Below, one piece after another: positions 9,908 through 20,176 of a stretch of DNA of 64,000 nt. Numbering within the stretch: position 1 is the stretch's first letter; every line of letters starts with the position of its first letter. The notes under the pieces were generated by a model. The model did not search any database. It saw only the letters and a list, made by a program, of their open reading frames with translations, and was not told the DNA's origin. Made by a program: the position numbers and the translations under genes. The stretch spans positions 1 through 64,000 of the forward strand of contig JAIOYP010000014.1 of assembly GCA_021741155.1 (NCBI GenBank), in the 5' to 3' direction. This DNA is from Flavobacteriales bacterium (GTDB lineage Bacteria; Bacteroidota; Bacteroidia; UBA10329).

Positions 9908-10806
9908 GCCCAACAAAAGAGGAGATAAGCGCTTGGTTTAGGAACCTTCAATTGCACATTTGTGCTGAACTAGAAGCCGAAGACGGCAAAGCAAAATTCG
10001 TAGAAGACAACTGGGAGCGGCCAGGTGGAGGCGGAGGTCACACACGTGTTATTCAGCACGGAAATGTGTTCGAAAAAGGTGGAGTGAATTTCTCAGCCGT
10101 TCATGGAGAGCTTTCTGAAAATATGGTCAAGGCGCTGGGAATCAGTTCAAAGGAATTCTTTGCCACGGGCGTTTCCATCGTCATCCATCCCATCAATCCG
10201 TTTGTTCCCATCATTCATATGAATGTGCGGTACTTTGAACTTTCGGACGGAACGTATTGGTTTGGTGGTGGCATTGACCTTACGCCACATTATGTTCAAG
10301 AAGTGGACGCAAAATTCTTTCATTCACAGTTGAAAAACACCTGCGATAAGTTTGACGCAGCTTACTTTCCAAAATTCAAGAATTGGGCAGATGACTACTT
10401 CTACATTCCTCACAGAAAAGAAACCCGTGGGGTTGGCGGAATTTTCTTCGATCGTTTGAAGGAAGAGGGTTCGAAATCAAAAGTTGAGATTTGGAATTTC
10501 GTTCAAGCCGTTGGGGAGACATTCGCTCCTACTTATCGCCAAATCGTTTCTCGAAATAAAAATCAAGAGTATTCTGAAGCGAATCTTCAATGGCGTAATC
10601 TGAGAAGAGGTCGGTATGTCGAGTTCAATTTGGTTTACGATAAAGGAACCAAGTTTGGGCTGGAGACCGATGGACGCGTAGAATCCATTCTCATGAGTCT
10701 TCCAGAAAACGCATCTTGGTTTTACAATTTCGTGCCTGAACCAACTGGTGCAGAAGCGCAAACGTTAGCACATTTGGTTAAGGGAACTGATTGGATTTCA
10801 ATCTGA
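9904..10806 (+). CDS. hemF: Oxygen-dependent coproporphyrinogen III oxidase
   Basis: WERPGGGGGHTRVIQHGNVFEKGGVNFSAVHG, FGGGIDLTPHY, RGVGGIFFD, GRYVEFNLVYDKGTKFGLETDGRVESILMSLP; TTG start overlapping previous stop. Confidence 0.96.
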   Translation: MSPTKEEISAWFRNLQLHICAELEAEDGKAKFVEDNWERPGGGGGHTRVIQHGNVFEKGGVNFSAVHGELSENMVKALGISSKEFFATGVSIVIHPINPFVPIIHMNVRYFELSDGTYWFGGGIDLTPHYVQEVDAKFFHSQLKNTCDKFDAAYFPKFKNWADDYFYIPHRKETRGVGGIFFDRLKEEGSKSKVEIWNFVQAVGETFAPTYRQIVSRNKNQEYSEANLQWRNLRRGRYVEFNLVYDKGTKFGLETDGRVESILMSLPENASWFYNFVPEPTGAEAQTLAHLVKGTDWISI

Positions 10807-10998
10807 CAATTCCGCTCACGCTTTAGTCTATTTTTGGCCAAGTTTTGCAAGTACGGTTCTGCTTCAAAAGTAGAAGCAACCGCAGCCAAGCTGAATCGTT
10901 CTAAAAGCGCTTGACGGTTGAAGTGTAAAAGCTGAATTGAATGTTTATCGTGAATACGAAACATTATTGAAGCAAAGAAGTTAAGGGCTACCTACCAT

Positions 10999-13900
10999 TT
11001 GAGAGATTTTAAACCAATTTTCTGGGTGTTTAGTTTGCTGCTGTTTTCGATTCTGTTCGGAACTCAAGCAGTTGCTCAATACCAAATTAACGGTGATGCC
11101 AGCCAAATATCATGCAATTGCTACCAACTCACTCCCGATTTACCCTACATGGGTGGTTCGGTTTGGAACGTCAATCAGATTAACCTTACTCAACCTTTCG
11201 ATTACAATTTTGAAGTGTGGTTAGACTGTAGCAATTGGGGTGCCGATGGAATTGCATTTGTGCTGCAACCAGTCAATATCAATCAAGGTGGAGGTTCAAG
11301 CTCGTTAGGTTATGGAGGGATAACGCCTTCGCTTGTCGTTGAAGTGGATACATGGCCAAACGATGTGACCATGATGGATCCGCAGGAGGATCACATCGCC
11401 ATTATGCGTAATGGAGATTCAAACCATGGAGGTGTAAATAACCTTGCAGGCCCAGTTGTGGCAAGTTCTACGCTGAACAATATTGAAGATTGTGCGTGGC
11501 ATACTATCCGAGTTACTTGGCAACCTAGCGTGAATACCCTCGCTGTGTTTTTCGATGGCGTTTTCAGAACAAGTTATACTGCCGATATTATTAATGCCAT
11601 TTTCGGAGGTGCATCTCAGGTTTATTGGGGCTGGACGGGCGGCACAGGTTCAGAAAGTGCTGATCAGCGGTTTTGCAACGCCATTCTTCCTTCCTACACG
11701 GTTTCGAGTAGTTCGACCTGCGCTGGTGATCCAATTACGTTTCAGAATTCTTCTCATACTTCATCGGGAAACATCACAAATTTCACATGGAATTTTGGCG
11801 ATGGAGGCACTGGCAGCGGAGCTCCCGTTACTCACACGTATACAGCTGCCGGAACGTATAACGTTACCATGACCATTACCACCGAAGGGTGCACGGAGGA
11901 TACGGTCATTCCAATTATTATTAAACCTGTACCAGTTGTAGATTTAGGAATAGATAAAAACCTCTGTATCGGATCAACGGTTCAACTCAATAGCCCAAAT
12001 ACGCTTGGAGCGGGAACCTATGTTTGGTCGCCAGGAACTGCGTTGAGCAGTACATCTATAGCAAGCCCTGTTTCATCTGCAACGGTAAATACCAATTACA
12101 CGCTCACATTTATTGCAGCCAATGGCTGTTCAGATTCGGATGTCATTCAAGTTCACGTAAATCCGCTGCCGACCGCAAATGCAGGACTAGATCAGACCAT
12201 GTGCGAAGGAGATCAGGCTGCCTTGCAGGCAACTGGTGGAACTTCTTACGCTTGGACTCCGGCAGGCTCGTTGAGCAATGCTGCTGTTGCAAATCCTACA
12301 GCATCACCCATCAGCACAACCACTTACACGGTTACGGCAACGGATGCGAACAATTGTACCGATACCGATGATTTGATTATCACTGTTGTTCCTGCACCAA
12401 CCTTGGATGCTGGGCAGAACGAAAATGTGTGCGAAGGCGATGTGGTTCAACTCAATGCCGTTGGAACAGGAAATTTCGTATGGACTCCGGCTACCGGACT
12501 TAGCAGCACAAGCATATTCAACCCAATTGCAAGTCCTGTAGTTACAACCACGTATCGAGTAACACTTACCGATGCCAACAACTGTTCGTCAGTAGATAGT
12601 GTGATTGTTGATGTTGATCCGATTCCGGTAGCAGATTTCCCTGACCCAACTCCAGTTTGTAACGGAAATGCCGTTCAATTCAATGATAACTCAACTGGAA
12701 CAATCGTTACCTACGATTGGGATTTTGGCGATGGAACAACAGGAACGGGAACAAATCCAACACACGTTTACCCTGATTTAGGAACCTACACCGTAACGCT
12801 CACAACCACTAGCGCAAACGGTTGCTTCGATGTCACCACAGGAACTGCCGAGGTTATTGATGGACCCATTCCCGTATTCACACTTACAAATGGTCCCGAA
12901 TTTTGCGAGCAGGAATCGCTTCAAGTAACCAACTCCAGCTTTGGCCCTATCGTAACTTACCTCTGGGATTTTGGAGATGGCTCCACATCCACTTCTATGA
13001 TTCCGAATTTCGCTTATTCAGCCTATGGAAGTTATACCGTGACATTGACCGTGGGAACAGCCGACCAATGCTTCAATTCAATTATGGAAGATATTACGGT
13101 TCATCCAATTCCAGTTCCAGCGTTCAGTTCTTCGCCAGCCTGCTTTGGAGAAACCACCGACTTTACCGATTTGACAACCATTCCTGAAGGAACGGTTTCC
13201 TCTTGGGAATGGGACTTTGGTGATGGAACTAACCTCGGAAACGGCCAAACGCCTTCTCATACCTACACCGCCTTCGGTGAGTTTAACGTAAGATTGGTTT
13301 CTGAAAGCGCCATTGGTTGCTCCGATACATTGGAGCAATCGGTCTTCGTAAACCCAACACCCGTTGTAACCATCAATGCTGCAGATGTTTGTTTGGGAGA
13401 ACAGGTCAATTTCATCAACACCACCGTTCCTAGCAACAACACAATCGTTCAGTGGAACTGGATGTTTGGTGATGGACAAACGGGCACGGCATTCGAGCCA
13501 AACTATCAGTATACAGCTTTCGGAAACTATACAACCGAGCTTACAGCCGTTTCAGATAGTGGTTGCGTTGGTTCGTCCACTACCGATGTGGAGGTTTATC
13601 CGTTTCCAACCGCTGCTTTCAGTACGTCCGATGTCGAAGGATGCGCGCCTGTTTCCATCAATTTTACTAATCAAAGTACCATCGATCCCAACTACACCAT
13701 TGGTTCTTACGAATGGAACTTTGGTGATGGTGCAACAAGCACTTCTTCATCCGCCAATCATGTGTACAACAGCACTGGAATTTATGATGTCAGCCTCATC
13801 GTAACCACACAAGGTGGAGGTTGTGCCGATACGCTCACGCTTTCAGATGCCATGGCAATCTACGTAACGCCAATTGCCAGCTTCAATTTCAGTCCGACCG

Positions 13901-14382
13901 ATGCAACGATGCTTGATCCGCGCATCAGGTTCAACAATACCACCATCAATGGTATTGATTACGAATGGAATTTTGGAGATGGTTCGGTTTCGTTTGATCA
14001 AGACCCGATGAACGCCTATCCAGCCGAAGGCGATTATTGGGTAACGCTAACGGCCATCAACGGAATTTGCTCCGATACCACGGTTCGAAAGGTTCACATC
14101 AATCCAGAAACGTTCATCTATATCCCTAATTCCTTTACTCCAGATGACAATAGAATCAATGACGGGTTCATTGCCAAAGGCATTGGAATTGAGAAGTTTG
14201 AGATGTTTATTTACAACAAGTGGGGAGAAGAGTTGTACTACACTGCCACCATGGATGAGCCTTGGGACGGAACCTACAAAGGCAAGGTTGTTCAGCAAGA
14301 CACCTACGTTTATTTCATCAGCATCATCGATGTGAAAAATTCGAGTAGAATCATCAGTGGCACCGTGAATGTGATTCGGTGA
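10999..14382 (+). CDS. L-type lectin-like domain + Ig-like and PKD repeats, T9SS type B CTD surface protein
   Basis: N-terminal NFEVWLDCSNWGADGIAFVLQP...VVEVDTWPND...HTIRVTW legume-lectin-like; many FGDGT PKD motifs; C-terminal IPNSFTPDDNRINDGF...IYNKWGEELYYT...WDGTYKGKVVQQDTYVYFI. TTG start. Confidence 0.88.
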   Translation: MRDFKPIFWVFSLLLFSILFGTQAVAQYQINGDASQISCNCYQLTPDLPYMGGSVWNVNQINLTQPFDYNFEVWLDCSNWGADGIAFVLQPVNINQGGGSSSLGYGGITPSLVVEVDTWPNDVTMMDPQEDHIAIMRNGDSNHGGVNNLAGPVVASSTLNNIEDCAWHTIRVTWQPSVNTLAVFFDGVFRTSYTADIINAIFGGASQVYWGWTGGTGSESADQRFCNAILPSYTVSSSSTCAGDPITFQNSSHTSSGNITNFTWNFGDGGTGSGAPVTHTYTAAGTYNVTMTITTEGCTEDTVIPIIIKPVPVVDLGIDKNLCIGSTVQLNSPNTLGAGTYVWSPGTALSSTSIASPVSSATVNTNYTLTFIAANGCSDSDVIQVHVNPLPTANAGLDQTMCEGDQAALQATGGTSYAWTPAGSLSNAAVANPTASPISTTTYTVTATDANNCTDTDDLIITVVPAPTLDAGQNENVCEGDVVQLNAVGTGNFVWTPATGLSSTSIFNPIASPVVTTTYRVTLTDANNCSSVDSVIVDVDPIPVADFPDPTPVCNGNAVQFNDNSTGTIVTYDWDFGDGTTGTGTNPTHVYPDLGTYTVTLTTTSANGCFDVTTGTAEVIDGPIPVFTLTNGPEFCEQESLQVTNSSFGPIVTYLWDFGDGSTSTSMIPNFAYSAYGSYTVTLTVGTADQCFNSIMEDITVHPIPVPAFSSSPACFGETTDFTDLTTIPEGTVSSWEWDFGDGTNLGNGQTPSHTYTAFGEFNVRLVSESAIGCSDTLEQSVFVNPTPVVTINAADVCLGEQVNFINTTVPSNNTIVQWNWMFGDGQTGTAFEPNYQYTAFGNYTTELTAVSDSGCVGSSTTDVEVYPFPTAAFSTSDVEGCAPVSINFTNQSTIDPNYTIGSYEWNFGDGATSTSSSANHVYNSTGIYDVSLIVTTQGGGCADTLTLSDAMAIYVTPIASFNFSPTDATMLDPRIRFNNTTINGIDYEWNFGDGSVSFDQDPMNAYPAEGDYWVTLTAINGICSDTTVRKVHINPETFIYIPNSFTPDDNRINDGFIAKGIGIEKFEMFIYNKWGEELYYTATMDEPWDGTYKGKVVQQDTYVYFISIIDVKNSSRIISGTVNVIR

Positions 14383-14454
14383 TTAGTTGATTAGAACGGA
14401 TTCTTCGGGTTATTGCACAGAGACGAATGGAGTAAGAGAGTTACACAGAGAGGA

Positions 14455-14559
14455 TACCCTTGTAGTAGAAATGTCTACCCTTATAGCGGAAGACGATACC
14501 TTTGTAGTGGAAAGGTCTACCCTTGTAGTCGAAGGCTTTACTCTTATTTGAAATAGGAG
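14455..14559. repeat. 21-bp tandem repeat array (4 clear units plus one degenerate)
   Basis: TACCCTTGTAGTAGAAATGTC / TACCCTTATAGCGGAAGACGA / TACCTTTGTAGTGGAAAGGTC / TACCCTTGTAGTCGAAGGCTT / TACTCTTATTTGAAATAGGAG. Confidence 0.85.
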
Positions 14560-14637
14560 TGAAGCTTTATGGAATTGGCGCAAACCTGTACAAAGCCCTA
14601 ACCAGACTATTTAAACAAGAAGAATTTATTGAGATAA

Positions 14638-15288
14638 TTACCTAAAGTCAACCACGTCAAAACCTTTGCCCTCGTAACCTGCTTGAGAGAAAACAAATTG
14701 CGATGCAGTAACACCAGCATTTGTTTTCATGCTTTTCACTTGCAGAAGGTAATCGGTGCCGTCTTTTCCGAAGGTTTTAGAATAAACGATGTGGTTCGTC
14801 TTTTTATCAATTCCCATTCTAATCCGTGAATAAGGCTTCTTTCCTGGATCTTCTGGAAAAAGATCAACCACACTCAAAGCCTTGCCATCTTTTGTTTCGT
14901 CTGCATGAAACTGCGATTTGTAGCCCTTGTCGTATTGACTGAAAAAGTTGGCAGGATCCAACTCCGTTTCGCCTTTAAATTCTTCAATTGATTTGATGTG
15001 AACCTCTTGGTCGTCTTTCATCACGTACCACACAATTTTTCCATCGCTGTAAATGTCCTGTCCCATCAATTGAAGGTGAAACTTGTTTCCAGCAAGGGTT
15101 AAGCTGCCATCGCGTGTGTCGTTCACTTTGGCTTCTTTATTTTCAAGCGTGTAGCTGAATGTAACGTTGATGTCTTTGTACGCACTATTTGTAGTGCTAA
15201 CCGCTTTCAGAATGGCTGCGGATTTATCGTCTGATTGGGCGAATACCGAAATAGGAATGAGGGTAATCGCTAATAATTTTCTAAGCAT
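14638..15288 (-). CDS. LolA-like outer membrane lipoprotein carrier family protein
   Basis: Signal peptide; DINVTFSYTLENKEAKVNDTRDGSLTLAGNKFHLQLMGQDIYSDGKIVWYVMKDDQEVHI typical of LolA-like fold. Confidence 0.82.
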   Translation of the reverse strand: MLRKLLAITLIPISVFAQSDDKSAAILKAVSTTNSAYKDINVTFSYTLENKEAKVNDTRDGSLTLAGNKFHLQLMGQDIYSDGKIVWYVMKDDQEVHIKSIEEFKGETELDPANFFSQYDKGYKSQFHADETKDGKALSVVDLFPEDPGKKPYSRIRMGIDKKTNHIVYSKTFGKDGTDYLLQVKSMKTNAGVTASQFVFSQAGYEGKGFDVVDFR

Positions 15289-15300
15289 GTTTAATGTATA

Positions 15301-17724
15301 TCAACCGTTGCCTTGCAACTTTTGTTCCAAACTCAATATGTCTTGAATAAGCACTTGTCGCGCCTTGCTTCCTTCAAATGGCCCAATGATGCCAGCGGCC
15401 TCCAACTGATCCACAATACGGCCAGCACGGTTGTAGCCTAACTTCAATCTTCGCTGAAGCAACGAAGCAGAACCCTGCTGATGCTGAACGACAATGTGAG
15501 CTGCCTCTTCAAAGAGTGCATCACGGTCACTGTCGTCCACGGCACCATATTCTCCAGTTCCACTACTGTCGTCAATATATTCAGGAAGCTCAAATGCAAA
15601 CGGATACGCTTGCTGACTGCCAATAAAATCAACCACTCTTTCTACTTCAGGCGTGTCAATGAAGGCACATTGAAGTCGAATCATTTCGTTTCCGGTTGAC
15701 ATAAGCATGTCACCACGCCCAATCAATTGATCGGCTCCACCTGCATCCAAAATGGTGCGAGAGTCAATTTTTGAAGTAACCCGGAAAGCAATCCGTGCAG
15801 GGAAGTTGGCTTTAATCGTTCCCGTAATGATGTTCACAGAAGGTCGCTGCGTGGCAATAATCAAGTGAATTCCGATAGCACGCGCAAGCTGAGCCAAACG
15901 GGCAATCGGTGTCTCCACCTCTTTGCCAGCCGTCATAATCAAATCCGCAAACTCATCCACCACCAGAACGATGTATGGCAAGAACTTGTGTCCTTCTTTC
16001 GGATTGAGCCTACGCGCAATGAACTTAGCGTTGTATTCTTTCAGATTTCGGCATTGAGCATCCTTCAAAAGGTCGTACCGATTGTCCATTTCCAAGCAAA
16101 GCGAGTTCAGCGTAGTCACAACCTTTTGCGTATCCGTAATGATAGCCTCTTCGGTATCAGGCAGTTTTGCTAAAAAGTGTCTTTCAATCTTATTGAAAAG
16201 TGTGAGCTCAACTTTCTTAGGGTCAACCAGCACAAACTTCACCTGCGCTGGGTGTTTTTTGTAAAGAATAGAAGCAATTACTGCATTCAAACCAACAGAC
16301 TTTCCTTGCCCCGTAGCGCCTGCCATCAAAAGGTGAGGCATTTTTGTAAGATCGGTAACGTACGTCTCGTTCGAAATGGTTTTCCCCAATGCAATGGGTA
16401 GTTCCATCTTCGAATGCTGAAACTTTTCTGAACTCAAAACCGCCTTCATCGAAACTGTATCTGGATTCAGGTTCGGTACCTCAATACCGATGGTTCCCTT
16501 TCCTGGAATAGGAGCAATAATTCGAATTCCTAAGGCGGAAAGACTTAGAGCGATATCATCTTCCAAATTCTTAATCTTGGAAATACGAACACCCGGAGCA
16601 GGCACAATCTCATAGAGCGTAACCGTTGGTCCAATGGTCGCCTTAATTCGTTCAATCTCAATATTGTAGTTCTTGAGGGTCGAAACGATTCGGTTTTTGT
16701 TCGACTCTAACTCCTCCTGATCCACAGAAATCTCACCTTTTCCGTAGGCCTCCAACAAATCAAGTGTTGGTTTTTTGTAATGACTGAGGTCAAGGGTTGG
16801 GTCATATTCTCCCATTCCTTCTCCATCTGCTTCGGCAACAATTTCTTCTTCAACCGAAACGGTTTCAATATCAAACTGAACATCTTCCAACAACGGACTT
16901 GCATCTAAAGTGGGCGCATCTTCAATTTTTGGGCGTTCAAAAGGAGTTGTCTCCAGCACCAATTCAGGCTCAGGCTTTTTCTCAACAATTGGTTTGGCGT
17001 TAACAACCGCATCCTTCAAATCCAGATCATTGGTTTTAATCGTTACATCAGCCACGGGTGCAAACACCTCTTCTTCAGCATCTGGTTCTTCCGATTTTTT
17101 GGCGAGTAATGCTTTGATACCATCTACCGTGAGGTTGAATACAATTGCGGCATACACCACAGCCAAGAATAGGAGTAGGAGGGCAGTTCCAGTAGAACCA
17201 ATCAAACTACCAGTCCATCTGTTCAACTGATAACCGAGCGCTCCTGAAAGAACAAAATTTTCGGTAAACAGAAAACCCATTGCCAACGGCATCACATACA
17301 GAAAGAAGATGGAGTGTTTAATCGATTTCCAGATTGGAACAACGCTTTTTCTAAAGAGAATCTTCATCCCTATAATAAGGAGGAGGAAGGGAAACAAGAA
17401 AGCAGCAATACCGAACCAACTGTAAATGAACGTCTCGGCAATGGCAGCGCCAAATTTGCCCATAAGGTTATTTACTTCTTGGTCTGGGTTGGAAAGCGTT
17501 TCGGAAAATTCCTGAATCTGACTTTGATCAGAAAAACCATCAATCAGGTACGAAACGAATGATAGGGTGAGAAAAACGGCTACAATGACGATGAAAAGGC
17601 CCGAAACGGTTCTAGTTCGCGAATCACCCAAAAACTCCAAAGGGCTATTTTTCTTTCCCTTTGCAGAACTGTCAGTGTCCTTATTTGAAGATGATTTTTC
17701 CTGTTTTTCAGCCATTCCGCCCAC
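15301..17724 (-). CDS. ftsK: DNA translocase FtsK/SpoIIIE
   Basis: N-terminal TM segments; HLLMAGATGQGKSVGLNAVIASILYKKHP, LVVDEFADLIMTAGKEVE, ATQRPSVNIITGTIKANFPARIAFRV, C-terminal gamma/winged helix SASLLQRRLKLGYNRAGRIVDQLEAAGIIGP. Confidence 0.96.
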   Translation of the reverse strand: MGGMAEKQEKSSSNKDTDSSAKGKKNSPLEFLGDSRTRTVSGLFIVIVAVFLTLSFVSYLIDGFSDQSQIQEFSETLSNPDQEVNNLMGKFGAAIAETFIYSWFGIAAFLFPFLLLIIGMKILFRKSVVPIWKSIKHSIFFLYVMPLAMGFLFTENFVLSGALGYQLNRWTGSLIGSTGTALLLLFLAVVYAAIVFNLTVDGIKALLAKKSEEPDAEEEVFAPVADVTIKTNDLDLKDAVVNAKPIVEKKPEPELVLETTPFERPKIEDAPTLDASPLLEDVQFDIETVSVEEEIVAEADGEGMGEYDPTLDLSHYKKPTLDLLEAYGKGEISVDQEELESNKNRIVSTLKNYNIEIERIKATIGPTVTLYEIVPAPGVRISKIKNLEDDIALSLSALGIRIIAPIPGKGTIGIEVPNLNPDTVSMKAVLSSEKFQHSKMELPIALGKTISNETYVTDLTKMPHLLMAGATGQGKSVGLNAVIASILYKKHPAQVKFVLVDPKKVELTLFNKIERHFLAKLPDTEEAIITDTQKVVTTLNSLCLEMDNRYDLLKDAQCRNLKEYNAKFIARRLNPKEGHKFLPYIVLVVDEFADLIMTAGKEVETPIARLAQLARAIGIHLIIATQRPSVNIITGTIKANFPARIAFRVTSKIDSRTILDAGGADQLIGRGDMLMSTGNEMIRLQCAFIDTPEVERVVDFIGSQQAYPFAFELPEYIDDSSGTGEYGAVDDSDRDALFEEAAHIVVQHQQGSASLLQRRLKLGYNRAGRIVDQLEAAGIIGPFEGSKARQVLIQDILSLEQKLQGNG

Positions 17725-17805
17725 GAGTTCAAATGTAAGAAAAACCCGAACAAGCTAGCTGTTTGGTTATAGATTTGAACGGGGAAACTCCGAACTTATT
17801 TCGTA

Positions 17806-18546
17806 TCAGAAGCTTTGGAAAATATCAGCCATTTCTTTAACGGTGATGGGCTGATATTCTGTAGTGATAATAAAATCTTCAGCAGGATATTCTTCTGCTA
17901 CCACGGCTGTGGCAATCATGTGCATATCAATATTGAATTTATTCACTCGCGCTTCCATCAAAACACCACTGATTTCATAGAAAGGCGTACACCAATTTGG
18001 GTCTTTTATGCCAATATCGTTCGTATAGAAAATACTGAAGTTTTTGGATGAGTCTCCTTCAAAAGTCACAAAGGCATGGTGACATTTATAGCCCGCAATT
18101 TGTTTGGTGCTATCGGTAGGAGTAATCTTCATGCCATCTGGCTTCTTGCCATATTCCTCCATTATCTCCACGCTGTCCATTTCAAGTCCAGAATATTTGT
18201 TGGCTATTCGCACCAAATGCGTGACCTTCTTTTCCTTGTTGTTTGCCAATAGAGACGTGCTGAAAACTGCCATCGAGGTCTTCAATTCATTGACGGTATT
18301 GTCGTCTTTGAACTTAAATGCCATTTCACGAGGAAACATGGACATGAAAATGTTGTCCTCCTCAAATTGTGGGTACGTGAGTTTGTACACAATCTTCCCT
18401 TCGCGGATAACGTCAACACCAGACTCGGTTTTCGGTCCAGATCCACATCCTGCGAACAATAATAAAGTAACTGTCCAGCTAGTGAGCAGTAGGCTTTGTA
18501 GTAATTTTTTTCTCAAACGAATTGTCCTTTTAGAGGTTCCGTCCAA
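17806..18546 (-). CDS. Hypothetical lipoprotein (DUF4412/GLPGLI-like)
   Basis: Lipobox LLLFAGCGS; IVYKLTYPQ...; TKQIAGYKCHHAFVTF...FYTNDIG pattern. Confidence 0.6.
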   Translation of the reverse strand: MDGTSKRTIRLRKKLLQSLLLTSWTVTLLLFAGCGSGPKTESGVDVIREGKIVYKLTYPQFEEDNIFMSMFPREMAFKFKDDNTVNELKTSMAVFSTSLLANNKEKKVTHLVRIANKYSGLEMDSVEIMEEYGKKPDGMKITPTDSTKQIAGYKCHHAFVTFEGDSSKNFSIFYTNDIGIKDPNWCTPFYEISGVLMEARVNKFNIDMHMIATAVVAEEYPAEDFIITTEYQPITVKEMADIFQSF

Positions 18547-18665
18547 GTTCCTGGTTTCCTTCGCACAATATACTAAGCAGATTGATTTGTAATAGAATCG
18601 CCTATTATTTTCTACGAGATACGCGTAACGCTGAATTGTTAATAAGGTTTCAAAGAGATATACTC

Positions 18666-20057
18666 TTATCTGTAACCTAAAGTTTCAAGCATTCCCTCAT
18701 GGCCTTGTTCCTCTGAGAATAGTTCGGAAACAATTTTCCCATTCTCATCCTTGTAAACAACGATTTGTTTTGGAGATGGAATCAAGCAATGTTGAATTCC
18801 ACCGTATCCTCCCAAGGCATTTTGGTATGCCCCTGTGTTGAAGAATCCAATATAAAGAGGCTCTTCTTTTCTGTATTCTGGTAGATAAATGTTGTTCACG
18901 TGAGCTTCCACGTTATAGTAATCCTGACTATCGCAGGTTAGTCCGCCAAGGTTTACACGCTCGAACGCACTGTCCCAACGGTTTATGGCAAGCATGATGA
19001 ATTTTTGGTTGATGGCCCAACTATCAGGCAGCGTGGTGATGAACGAACTGTCAATCATGTTCCACCACTCTACATCATTCTGTTTCTTCTGATCGATAAT
19101 TGCATAGATGGAAGCACCACTTTCTGCCACGGTGTAGCTGCCAAACTCCGAGAATATATTTGGAACAGGAACGCCTTGCTCTTCACAAAACTCCTTAATC
19201 TGCCGCACAATCTCGTCTGCCAAATACTGATAGTCAAACACATCAGCAAGCGAGTGTTTGACGGGGAATCCACCTCCGATATTCAACGAATCAAGCGTTG
19301 GACATTCCTTTTTAAGGTCGCAATATACTTTCAGGCATTTCTGTAACTCGTTCCAGTAATAAAGACTGTCTTCAATTCCGTTATCAATAAAGAAATGAAG
19401 CATTTTAAGCTTAAACAGCTTCTCTTTCCGGAGCACATTCATATAATAATCCTGAATCTCACGATGCCGAATTCCCAGTCTTGCTGTGTAATAGTTCGAC
19501 TGAGGTTCTTCGCCTGTGGCAATACGAAGTCCAATGTTACATTCACGTTTAACCAAAGGTCTGAACTGATCCAGTTCCAGAAGGTTATCGAACACAGGAA
19601 GGCTATTAAAACCATCGTTGATGAGTTGCGAGATGAGTTCTACATAAAGTCCTCTTTTGTAACCGTTGTGCACGATAAAGGTGTCTTTGCTAATGCGACC
19701 CTGCTCAAATAGTTTCTGAACGATGTAAATGTCAAATCCTGAAGAGGTTTCTAAATGAATGTCATTCTTCAATGCCTCATTTAGAACGTACGAAAAATGC
19801 GAACTTTTGGTGCAATAGCAGTACGTGTAGTTTCCTGCATACGAATGCTTCGACATCGCCTTTTTAAAATATTTTTTAGCCCGTTGTATCTGCTCCGATA
19901 TTTTGGGCAGGTAGCTAAGTTTGAGCGGTGTTCCGTATTGCTCAATAACAGACATCAGGTCGATGCCATGAAACTGTAATTTATTGTCAACGACCTCAAA
20001 TCCTTCCTGCGGGAATTCAAAAGTCTGTTCAATCAGGTTGTAATAGTTGTTCTCCAT
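18666..20057 (-). CDS. speA: Arginine decarboxylase, PLP-dependent fold III, short Bacteroidota type
   Basis: YGTPLKLSYLPKI...YAGNYTYCYCTKSSHFSYVLNEALKNDIHLETSSGFDI...NGYKRGLYVELI...LDSLNIGGGFPVKHSL...SEFGSYTVAESGA. Confidence 0.82.
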   Translation of the reverse strand: MENNYYNLIEQTFEFPQEGFEVVDNKLQFHGIDLMSVIEQYGTPLKLSYLPKISEQIQRAKKYFKKAMSKHSYAGNYTYCYCTKSSHFSYVLNEALKNDIHLETSSGFDIYIVQKLFEQGRISKDTFIVHNGYKRGLYVELISQLINDGFNSLPVFDNLLELDQFRPLVKRECNIGLRIATGEEPQSNYYTARLGIRHREIQDYYMNVLRKEKLFKLKMLHFFIDNGIEDSLYYWNELQKCLKVYCDLKKECPTLDSLNIGGGFPVKHSLADVFDYQYLADEIVRQIKEFCEEQGVPVPNIFSEFGSYTVAESGASIYAIIDQKKQNDVEWWNMIDSSFITTLPDSWAINQKFIMLAINRWDSAFERVNLGGLTCDSQDYYNVEAHVNNIYLPEYRKEEPLYIGFFNTGAYQNALGGYGGIQHCLIPSPKQIVVYKDENGKIVSELFSEEQGHEGMLETLGYR

Positions 20058-20176
20058 TTTCGGGTGCCAAAGATGAAAATCATTTCATTCTCTGAACGAC
20101 TGATTGCTTAATTGGCTACGGATTTTGTCAACGTTGTTTTTATTCAATAAAAACACACTTAATTTTAGAAATGGAT

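Noticed and set aside
14455-14559. Array A as a CRISPR array
   Set aside because: Unit is 21 bp head-to-tail with no unique ~30-bp spacers and no cas genes in the window.
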